NCBI RefSeq assembly: GCF_014764405.1
Contig: NZ_CP061725.1
Coordinates: 4,030,001-4,094,000 of the forward strand
Length of the DNA: 64,000 bases
Origin: Micromonospora craniellae
GTDB taxonomy: Bacteria; Actinomycetota; Actinomycetes; Mycobacteriales; Micromonosporaceae
Reading direction: 5' to 3'
The notes under the pieces: generated by a model
Database searches by the model: none
What the model was told of the DNA's origin: nothing
What the model saw: only the letters and a program-made list of their open reading frames with translations
In this document: positions 1 to 6,628 of the stretch, piece after piece
Numbering within the stretch: position 1 is the stretch's first letter
Layout: every line of letters starts with the position of its first letter
Made by a program: the position numbers and the translations under genes

Positions 1-999
1 TACCGGTGGCGGGCCGCCATCGCCGTCGCCATCGCTCTTCCGGGACTCGCCATGGCCGCCTGTACCGCCGACGCCGGGCCCGAGTCCGTAGCGCATGAAC
101 GCACTGTGACGGACGGCAACGGCGTCTCCGTCACGGTGCCCGAGAACCCCGTTCGAGTGATCACGCTCAGTGAGCCCACTCTGGACGGTGCCCTGGCTCT
201 CGGTGTGTCCGTGGTCGGTACGACGAGCGGACGAGGTCAGAGTGGCGCGCCCGCGTACCTGGCCGACCGCGCTGCCGGCATCCCCATCGTCGCGTCCGTC
301 GCCGGCCCGAACATCGAACAGATTCTGACTCTTCAGCCAGATCTCATCCTCACTGACGGCACCGTCGCCGCAGACGATGCCGTCCTCGCCAAACTTCAGG
401 AGATCGCGCCCATGGTCTTCATCGGCAAGACGGCGGCTGACTGGAAGACGTCCTTCACCACGCTCGGCCAGGCGGTCAACAAGTCCGCCGAGGCGGAGCA
501 GGTGCTCGCCGGATACGACAGTCGGGTGACCGAGATCAAGTCACGGCTCGGCCAGCATGCCGACGACACCGTTGCCATCGTCCGCTGGGGCACCGGTCAG
601 CCGTCCCTGCTGCTGCGGGAACTGCCGCCCAGCAAGGTGCTCGCCGACCTGGGCCTGCGCCGACCTCCCGCACAGGACCGCGACGGGCCTGGTCACTCCC
701 AGCCGGTCAGCCGCGAGAACCTGGACCAACTGGACGCCGACTGGATGTTCTTCGGCTCGCTCGGTGGCGCCACGAACCCGGCGGGTGGGAGCACCGGCAC
801 CGACGCCAGCCGGGAGGCCAGCGAGAGACTGCTAAACGACGACGCGGTGAAGACGCCCGGCTTCACCGCTCTGACCGCGTACCGCAACGGCCAGGTCATC
901 CCAGTCGACGGATCGGCCTGGGCCAGTTCGGGCGGACCACTGGCCGCCACCGTCATTCTCGACCAGACCGCCGAGGCCATGACCAGTCCGACCAACTGA
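1..999 (+). CDS. Iron-siderophore ABC transporter substrate-binding lipoprotein (5' truncated)
   Basis: Binds ferric siderophore outside the membrane and passes it to the FecCD-type permeases encoded just downstream. The reading frame is open to base 1, so the true start lies left of the window. An internal ATG at 52 would cut the signal peptide. Residues read from base 1 form a hydrophobic stretch ending in LAMAAC, a lipobox whose cysteine codon is at 61-63. After it comes a typical FecB/FepB fold: a VTVPENPVRVITL segment, then an IEQILTLQPDLILTDGT segment. It leads an operon with the LPXTG protein and both permeases. The ligand is inferred from context to be a catecholate. No ATPase gene for the importer is in the window. 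Confidence 0.9.
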   Translation, partial: YRWRAAIAVAIALPGLAMAACTADAGPESVAHERTVTDGNGVSVTVPENPVRVITLSEPTLDGALALGVSVVGTTSGRGQSGAPAYLADRAAGIPIVASVAGPNIEQILTLQPDLILTDGTVAADDAVLAKLQEIAPMVFIGKTAADWKTSFTTLGQAVNKSAEAEQVLAGYDSRVTEIKSRLGQHADDTVAIVRWGTGQPSLLLRELPPSKVLADLGLRRPPAQDRDGPGHSQPVSRENLDQLDADWMFFGSLGGATNPAGGSTGTDASREASERLLNDDAVKTPGFTALTAYRNGQVIPVDGSAWASSGGPLAATVILDQTAEAMTSPTN

Positions 1000-1031
1000 C
1001 GGCCACCCCCTCCGAACAGAGAGAGCCTGCT

Positions 1032-1613
1032 GTGAGAATTCGCCTCCTTGCCGCCACCCTGACCGCTGTGACAACCGCCGCCCTGGCGATGTCCGGTCCC
1101 GCCCAGGCCAATCCCCGGCCGTCCAATCCGCAGGGCGCGACCGTGTCGTTGGCCGCCGACAGCGCCACGGCTGGCGGCACCCTGCGTTACACGGGCACCG
1201 GATTCGTCAACGAGGGCGGGCGCGGCCAGATCGTCACGATCAAACTGGACGACGTGGACATCCTCGGTACCGTCACCGCCAGCGACAGCGGTGCCATCTC
1301 CGGTACGGTCACCATCCCCGCCGCCACCCCGCCGGGCAGTCACTGGCTGCGTTTCCTGGCCGGATCCGGGCGGGAGGACGACGGACCGGCACGGAGCCTG
1401 GCCAGCTCCGAGTTCACGGTGAGTGCCGCCGCAGGCGGCGGTGCGGACGAGCCGACGGCGGCCCCGACCGGCACCCCTGACCTGGACGCCCTGCCGAAGA
1501 CCGGCATCGACGCCGGGCCATGGACGCTCGGAGCGATCATGTTGCCGATCGCCGGATTCGTGCTGTTGCTGGTCGACCGTCGGCGACGGCACCGGGCCGA
1601 CGCCGCGTCGTGA
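1032..1613 (+). CDS. Secreted LPXTG (LPKTG) sortase-anchored surface protein in siderophore uptake operon
   Basis: A 193-residue exported protein from a GTG start preceded by a purine-rich GAGAGAG stretch. An N-terminal signal peptide ends near AQA at residue 26. A beta-rich, Ig-like middle of about 100 residues follows, then an Ala/Pro/Thr linker. A textbook cell-wall sorting signal closes it: LPKTG at residues 154-158, a hydrophobic segment, and a basic RRRRHR tail. It should therefore be covalently attached to peptidoglycan by a sortase. It sits 32 bp after the binding-protein gene and its stop overlaps the permease start, so it belongs to the uptake operon. Function is unknown. A role in holding or relaying iron or siderophore at the wall is inference from position only; no NEAT-domain signature was seen. 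Confidence 0.8.
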   Translation: MRIRLLAATLTAVTTAALAMSGPAQANPRPSNPQGATVSLAADSATAGGTLRYTGTGFVNEGGRGQIVTIKLDDVDILGTVTASDSGAISGTVTIPAATPPGSHWLRFLAGSGREDDGPARSLASSEFTVSAAAGGGADEPTAAPTGTPDLDALPKTGIDAGPWTLGAIMLPIAGFVLLLVDRRRRHRADAAS

Positions 1614-2662
1614 CCCTGCCGATGACCGATGCCGGCCCGGTCGACGAAGTCCGTACCGGGCCGGCGCGGCGTCATACGATCCGGATCGCCGGGCTGCTCG
1701 CGATCGTGGCCGCGCTCCTGCTGGCCGTGGTGGCCAGCGTCGCCTTCGGTGCCCGGCCGGTTCCGCTCGATCAGGTGTGGATGGCACTCACCGCGTACGA
1801 CGGCAGTCCCGACGCGATCGCGGTACGTGACCTGCGGGTACCGCGGACACTGCTCGGTATCGCCGTCGGAGCGGCGCTCGGGGTGGCGGGCTGCCTGATG
1901 CAGGCGGTGACCCGGAATCCGCTCGCCGAGCCGGGCATCCTCGGAGTCAACGCGGGTGCCGCCGCAGCCATCGTCACCGCGTTGAGCCTGTTGGGCATCA
2001 CCGCGCCCGGGGCGCACGTGTGGTTCGGACTGGTCGGGGCCAGCGCCGCGTTCGCCATGGTGTATCTGCTCGGTGGGGGGCAGGCCGACGCGTCGCCGGC
2101 TCGGCTGGCCATCGCGGGTACCGCCGTCGCGGCAGCTCTCACCGGCTTCACCTCCGCGGTGGTGCTCTTCGACTCCGCCGCGTTCGATCACTTCCGGTTC
2201 TGGGCGGTCGGCTCGCTCGCCAACCGTGGGATGTCGGTGTTCTGGCAGGTCGGCCCTTTCCTCGCGGTGGGTCTCCTGCTCGCCGCCATACTGGGACCCG
2301 GCCTGAACGCGGTTGCGCTGGGTGACGAGCGCAGTCGCGCCCTCGGTGCCCGCCCGGTGCGGATCCGCGGTACCGCAGCCCTGGCCGCCGTCATCCTGTG
2401 TGCCGGGGCGACCGCTGCGGCAGGACCAATCGGCTTCGTCGGCCTCGCAGTCCCGCACATCGCCCGCGCCATCACCGGTCCGGACGAACGCTGGGTGCTG
2501 GCCTATTCGGCGTTGATGGCTCCCACGCTCCTGCTCGTCGCCGATGTCGTCGGCCGCCTGCTCGGTCGTCCCGGCGAACTGGAGACCGGTGTGGTGACCG
2601 CGCTCATCGGCGCCCCGTTCTTCATCGCGATCGTCCGCCGGCTGAGGATCACCCGACTGTGA
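1610..2662 (+). CDS. FecCD-family siderophore ABC permease (FepD-like)
   Basis: Integral membrane subunit of the ferric siderophore importer, about 350 residues with roughly ten hydrophobic segments. Family motifs are visible: VPRTLLGIAVGAALGVAG near the N-terminus, the RNPLAEPGILGVNAGAA loop, and GPIGFVGLAVPHIAR near the C-terminus, where the ATPase coupling region lies. The GTG at 1610 overlaps the upstream stop in a GTGA arrangement, pointing to translational coupling. An ATG at 1622 is the alternative start. A longer open frame begins at 1520 but would overlap the LPXTG gene. It pairs with the next permease as a heterodimer, as FepD does with FepG. Confidence 0.93.
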   Translation: MTLPMTDAGPVDEVRTGPARRHTIRIAGLLAIVAALLLAVVASVAFGARPVPLDQVWMALTAYDGSPDAIAVRDLRVPRTLLGIAVGAALGVAGCLMQAVTRNPLAEPGILGVNAGAAAAIVTALSLLGITAPGAHVWFGLVGASAAFAMVYLLGGGQADASPARLAIAGTAVAAALTGFTSAVVLFDSAAFDHFRFWAVGSLANRGMSVFWQVGPFLAVGLLLAAILGPGLNAVALGDERSRALGARPVRIRGTAALAAVILCAGATAAAGPIGFVGLAVPHIARAITGPDERWVLAYSALMAPTLLLVADVVGRLLGRPGELETGVVTALIGAPFFIAIVRRLRITRL

Positions 2663-3741
2663 CAAGCACCGCACCTGGTTCGAGGACCCCCGGACCGAAG
2701 GTCCGCAGGAACGGCATCACCGTACGCACGGCCGGCGTTGCCCTTCACGTACGGCCACGGGCCATCGGCGTCGGCCTGTGCGTGGCCGCCATCGCATCGA
2801 TCACCGCCCTGGTGACCTTCGCCGTGGGTGACTTTCCCCTCAGTGTGCCCGAGGTGTTGGAAACCCTGTCCGGGCGCGGAGACCGCATCTCGGAGTTCGT
2901 GGTGTACGAGCTGCGGATGCCACGGGTCTTGACCGCCCTGTTCGTCGGCATCGCCTTCGGGGTCGCCGGTGCGGTGTTCCAACGCCTGTCGCGTAACCCA
3001 CTGGGCAGTCCGGACATCATCGGGTTCACCACCGGATCGGCCACCGGAGCGCTGGTCGGGTTGCTGCTCCTCGGCGGCGGCCTCAGCCTCGCCGGTGGTG
3101 CGATCGGCGGTGGCCTGGTGGTGGCCGCCCTGATCTATCTGCTCGCCTGGCGTGACGGGACGGTACGACCACAGCAGCTCATCCTGGTCGGTGTCGGCAT
3201 CAACACGGCGCTGGCCTCGGTGAACGGTTACCTGATCACCCGTGCGGATCTCGGTGACGCGATGCAGGCCGCGATCTGGCTGACCGGCAGTCTCAACGGG
3301 CGCGGCTGGGAGCACGTCATACCGGTCGCCGTCACGGTCGCCATCGGTCTTCCCGTCGCGATCGTGTTGTCCCGGCCACTGAGCCTGCTCAGTCTCGGCG
3401 ACGACACGGCCGGGGCGTTGGGCGTACCGGTGGAGCGGACCCGCCGTGGCCTGCTGGTGGTCGCGGTGGCACTGACCGCGATGGCGACGGCGGCTGCCGG
3501 TCCGGTGCCGTTCGTGGCGCTGGCCGCGCCACAGGTGGCGCGGCGGTTGACCCGGTCGCCCGAACCGGGGCTACTGGTCGCTGGTCTGACCGGCGCGGCT
3601 CTGCTGGCTCTCGCCGATCTGGGTGCGCAGCGGCTGTTCACTCCGGTGACGTTGCCAGTCGGCGTGTTGACCGGTGCGCTCGGCGGCGCCTACCTGGCCT
3701 GGCTGCTGTTCAGCAGCCGTCGACGTACCCGGCGGGGGTGA
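2659..3741 (+). CDS. FecCD-family siderophore ABC permease (FepG-like)
   Basis: Second permease half, 360 residues from a GTG start whose last two bases are the first two of the upstream TGA stop. Motifs match the family: LRMPRVLTALFVGIAFGVAG, RNPLGSPDIIGFTTGSATG, and the coupling segment GPVPFVALAAPQVARRL. About 30 residues of polar N-terminal leader precede the first membrane helix. The frame is open upstream to 2398, but that stretch lies inside the previous gene and is rejected. The ATP-binding subunit that normally follows is missing here; the next gene is a carrier protein instead. Confidence 0.93.
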   Translation: MTSTAPGSRTPGPKVRRNGITVRTAGVALHVRPRAIGVGLCVAAIASITALVTFAVGDFPLSVPEVLETLSGRGDRISEFVVYELRMPRVLTALFVGIAFGVAGAVFQRLSRNPLGSPDIIGFTTGSATGALVGLLLLGGGLSLAGGAIGGGLVVAALIYLLAWRDGTVRPQQLILVGVGINTALASVNGYLITRADLGDAMQAAIWLTGSLNGRGWEHVIPVAVTVAIGLPVAIVLSRPLSLLSLGDDTAGALGVPVERTRRGLLVVAVALTAMATAAAGPVPFVALAAPQVARRLTRSPEPGLLVAGLTGAALLALADLGAQRLFTPVTLPVGVLTGALGGAYLAWLLFSSRRRTRRG

Positions 3742-3789
3742 ACTCGCCGGTCGGAAGGCACGATTGTCCCAACAGAACGGAGTGGACCC

Positions 3790-4014
3790 ATGGCCAACTC
3801 GCTGAGTCGGGATCGGCTACGTAGTGACATCGCCGGCATCCTGGGTGAGGATCCCACCACCATCAGTGACGACGAGAACCTCATCGACCGGGGCCTCGAC
3901 TCGATCCGGCTGCTGATGTTGACCACCCGCTGGCAGAACGACGGTTTCGACATCGGTTTTCTGGATCTCGCCGATGAGCCGACGATCGCTGCCTGGGCGG
4001 AGCTGACCCGATAG
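3790..4014 (+). CDS. Free-standing aryl carrier protein (EntB ArCP-domain type)
   Basis: A 74-residue carrier protein. The phosphopantetheine site is the serine in NLIDRGLDSIRLL, which resembles the aryl carrier domain of EntB/DhbB more than ordinary acyl or peptidyl carriers. The end, PTIAAWAELTR, also matches the EntB C-terminus. It probably carries 2,3-dihydroxybenzoate loaded by DhbE (28597-30186) to the condensation domain of the EntF-like NRPS. In most pathways this domain is fused to isochorismatase; the isochorismatase here (30190-30852) lacks it, so the two halves are encoded separately about 26 kb apart. It is the last gene of the uptake operon, 48 bp after the permease. Confidence 0.88.
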   Translation: MANSLSRDRLRSDIAGILGEDPTTISDDENLIDRGLDSIRLLMLTTRWQNDGFDIGFLDLADEPTIAAWAELTR

Positions 4015-4025
4015 GGCTACAGGCT

Positions 4026-4056
4026 GACCCGGTCACCCCTGGCCGGTGACCGGGTC
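4026..4056. terminator. Bidirectional hairpin between convergent ArCP and M20 genes
   Basis: Perfect 12-bp inverted repeat (GACCCGGTCACC at 4026-4037 and its complement at 4045-4056) with a 7-nt loop. It lies 12 bp after the ArCP stop and overlaps the last codons and stop (4033-4035) of the opposing M20 gene, so it could end transcripts from both sides. There is no clear T tract, which is normal for high-GC actinomycetes. Confidence 0.7.
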
Positions 4057-5331
4057 ACCGGAGAACGACCGATCACCCTGGGCCGTCAGCATCTCGGCGA
4101 CGTACGCCTCGCGGGTCAGCCTCGCACCGTGGTGCAGCGGTGGCGCACCTGGTGCGAGCAACTCCACGATCGTCCAGGCGAGCGCCTTGGCCGGAAGCAC
4201 GTAGGCCACGTACGGGTCGGTGACGCGGAACTGCGCAGAATGGTTCGCTCCCACGCAACCACCGTGGGTCGGATGCAGTACGGGGATCAGCGCGGACAGA
4301 TCACCGGCGTCGGTCGAGGCGGTGGTGACCGGCGTCTCTGTCCAGTTGGCCGCTCCAGTCAGGGCGATGGCCTGCCGCCGGAACACCTCTCCCAGGCCCC
4401 GGTCGACGGTGAGTGGCCGGTACCCGGGTCCCACGGTGACAGTGAGGCCGGCGCCGAGGGCCAGCGCGCCCGCCCGCATCGAGCGTTCCACCCGGGTTCG
4501 CGCCTGGCTGATCGCGTTCGGGGTCAAACCCCGGATCAGCGTGTCGACGGTTGCGTGGTCGGCGATCACGTTCAGTGCGGGGTCACCGGTTCGTAGCACG
4601 GGATGTACGCGGACGTGGTCGGCGAACGCCTCGCGTTGCGCGTCCAGTGCGTGCAGGGCCACCCGGGCGGCGGCCATCGCGTCCACACCGTCGCCGGCCG
4701 CCGAGGCGGCATGTGCGGAGTATCCGGCGAACTCGGCCCGCAGCGGGGTGAATCCTGTGTGCTGCCAGGTCATGCCGAGTGGGGTGGCCCGGGTGTCGCC
4801 GACGGCGTGCACCATCATCGCCGCGTCGATGTCGTCGAAGTGACCCAGCCGGATGAGTTCCTGCTTTCCACCAGGAAACCGGGAACGATCGTCGACGGTG
4901 AACCGGATGTCGAGGTACTCCTCCGCCGGCACGGCGAAGAAGACGACCCGTCCGTTGAGTTTCCCGGCCAGGTCGGCCGCAACGAACGCACGCGCGACTC
5001 CGACGAGATGGGCCACCTGGGCGTTGTGCCCGCAGGCATGGGCGGCCCCGGTGGCCGGGTCGGCCGCCGGGTGCCCCGGCACGCGGATCGCGTCCAGTTC
5101 GGCCAGTACGCAGACGGTCGGTCCGGAGCCCGCGCCGACCAGCTCGGCTCGTACCCCGGTGCCGGCCAGTCCCTCGGTGACCGGCAGCCCGAGTGCCCGC
5201 AGTTGACCGGCGACCAGGTCGGCGGTGCGGTGTTCCTGCCAGGCCAGCTCGGGGTGGGCGAAGATGTCCTCGCCGATGCCGATCAGGTGAGCCGCGTCAC
5301 CGTCGATCAGTGCGGCCAGCCGGTCCTTCAT
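4033..5331 (-). CDS. M20-family amidohydrolase/metallopeptidase
   Basis: A 432-residue M20D-type amidohydrolase (aminoacylase/aminobenzoyl-glutamate hydrolase group). Visible motifs are AHPELAWQEHRTADL near residue 28, the metal-binding ELDAI and ACGHNAQVAHLVG segments, and a VPAEEY catalytic-glutamate region. The CGHN-A-Q form differs from the commoner CGHDGH of M20D enzymes and is closer to the AbgB-like branch. It overlaps the Fes-type esterase by 4 bp (start inside the esterase stop), so both are made together from the iron-box promoter near 6610. An attractive role is cleaving the amide of dihydroxybenzoyl-serine released by the esterase, or shedding an acyl group during maturation. This is inference only. 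Confidence 0.8.
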   Translation of the reverse strand: MKDRLAALIDGDAAHLIGIGEDIFAHPELAWQEHRTADLVAGQLRALGLPVTEGLAGTGVRAELVGAGSGPTVCVLAELDAIRVPGHPAADPATGAAHACGHNAQVAHLVGVARAFVAADLAGKLNGRVVFFAVPAEEYLDIRFTVDDRSRFPGGKQELIRLGHFDDIDAAMMVHAVGDTRATPLGMTWQHTGFTPLRAEFAGYSAHAASAAGDGVDAMAAARVALHALDAQREAFADHVRVHPVLRTGDPALNVIADHATVDTLIRGLTPNAISQARTRVERSMRAGALALGAGLTVTVGPGYRPLTVDRGLGEVFRRQAIALTGAANWTETPVTTASTDAGDLSALIPVLHPTHGGCVGANHSAQFRVTDPYVAYVLPAKALAWTIVELLAPGAPPLHHGARLTREAYVAEMLTAQGDRSFSGDPVTGQG

Positions 5332-6584
5332 CGCAGCAGCCCGCAGAGCGCGTCAGCGAAGCGGGCCCGCCAACACAGTCGGTCGTGGCCGCCGGCGAAC
5401 TCCGTGTAGGTCAGCGGATAGCCGCGCGCGGTGAGCACGTCGCGCAGATGGCGGTTCGGTTGCAGGGTCACCCACTCGTCCAGACCGACCTCGACGTGCC
5501 ACCGAAGCGGCTCGCGTGGTGTACGGGCGAGCTGACGGGCGAACCACTCGGCGTCCACGTCGTACGGGCTGTTGCTGGGCCACCAGAAGGCACCTGACTG
5601 GCTTAGCACGTTGCCGAAGCGCTGTGGTGCGGTGAGGGCCGCGTACGACGCGGCGAGGCCGCCGAGGCTCTGCCCGGCGATCACCGTACGGGCCGGGTCG
5701 GAGGTCACGCCGAGGCCATCCGCACCCTGCTCGATGAGATCGGTGTGGAGGAACTTGGTGAAGGCGGGCTGACACGCGTACTCGGTGAACCGGGTGGGTC
5801 GGTCCACACTGTCCAGCAGGAGCGCCACCAGGGGCGGTATCCGTCCGGTGGCGACGAGGTTGTCCAGGATCGGCGCGACGGGCATCGTCTCCGCCCAGAT
5901 GTCGCCGTCGAGAAGGACCAGCAGCGGGTAGGGGCCGTCCTCGGGGCGGTGTCCCGGTGGGCGGTACCGCCAGACCCGACGCGGCCCGACGACCAGATCA
6001 CTGTCGATCGTGACCATGTCGGTGTCGCCCGCCGGGTTCTCGGCGCATGGCTGCCACCAGTGCGGTCCTGCGAGCGCGGCAGGGGCGGCGGCCACCGACT
6101 TGTGTGGCGGTGTGCGCTGCGCGAGGGTCCGGGGGTTGTACGGGTCGGAGACGAGGTTCGTGGCGACCTGACGCCAGTAGTCAGGCCCGGGATCCTGGTC
6201 GGGACCGGTGCCCTCGGTGCTCTCGTCCGGGGCGAAGTGATAGCTGCCCTGCCAGTCGGGACGTACCCGGTAGGTGAGGTGCCACAGGTCGGTGCCGGGC
6301 AACCGGAGCATCCGTGAGCGGCCGAGGGCGCTGCGATCGGCGAGCTTGTTGGCCAGGACGAGGACGTTTCGGGTCGGCCGTCGTTCCCGCCAGACGAAGG
6401 TGAGCAGTGTGGCGTCGCCGTCGGGCTCGACGAGGGGGGTGCCCTCCTCGCGTACCCGTGCCCAGAAACCGTCCATCGCCGCCGGACCGGCCGTCCGTAG
6501 CCGTTCGATCCGTGGGCTGGCGGCGACCGGCGCCGGTCGGGGGGAGGCCAGCCGGGGCGGGACCGAGGTGGGTGGAACGATCAT
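5328..6584 (-). CDS. fes: Fes-type ferric enterobactin esterase
   Basis: Cytoplasmic esterase, 418 residues, that would hydrolyse the serine trilactone of an enterobactin-like ferric siderophore to free iron. The N-terminal half (about residues 35-180) matches the Fes N-terminal domain, with a LWHLTYRVRPDWQGSYHF segment. The C-terminal half is an alpha/beta hydrolase: LLVLLDGDIW, the nucleophile elbow GQSLGG, and a late GGHD segment with the catalytic histidine. The ATG at 6584 has a GAGGAG ribosome site 9 nt upstream. It is divergent from the NRPS gene, with 44 bp between starts that contain an iron box. Its presence supports a trilactone product. Confidence 0.9.
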   Translation of the reverse strand: MIVPPTSVPPRLASPRPAPVAASPRIERLRTAGPAAMDGFWARVREEGTPLVEPDGDATLLTFVWRERRPTRNVLVLANKLADRSALGRSRMLRLPGTDLWHLTYRVRPDWQGSYHFAPDESTEGTGPDQDPGPDYWRQVATNLVSDPYNPRTLAQRTPPHKSVAAAPAALAGPHWWQPCAENPAGDTDMVTIDSDLVVGPRRVWRYRPPGHRPEDGPYPLLVLLDGDIWAETMPVAPILDNLVATGRIPPLVALLLDSVDRPTRFTEYACQPAFTKFLHTDLIEQGADGLGVTSDPARTVIAGQSLGGLAASYAALTAPQRFGNVLSQSGAFWWPSNSPYDVDAEWFARQLARTPREPLRWHVEVGLDEWVTLQPNRHLRDVLTARGYPLTYTEFAGGHDRLCWRARFADALCGLLR

Positions 6585-6607
6585 GCGTATTTGCTCCTCG
6601 TGAGCCG

Positions 6608-6626
6608 GTTGCTTAGCCTAGCCTAA
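6608..6626. promoter_or_regulatory. IdeR/DmdR-type iron box between fes and the NRPS gene
   Basis: Read on the minus strand, the site TTAGGCTAGGCTAAGCAAC matches the actinobacterial iron-box consensus TTAGGTTAGSCTAACCTAA at 15 of 19 positions by eye. It fills most of the 44-bp gap between the divergent fes and NRPS starts and ends 2 bp before the NRPS ATG. A bound iron-loaded repressor would block both genes. Confidence 0.82.
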
Positions 6627-6628
6627 CT

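Noticed and set aside
2503..3315. Long minus-strand open frame opposite the second FecCD permease
   Set aside because: Its translation is a Gly/Gln/Asp/His-rich composition typical of antisense in high-GC DNA, and the plus strand has a clear permease.
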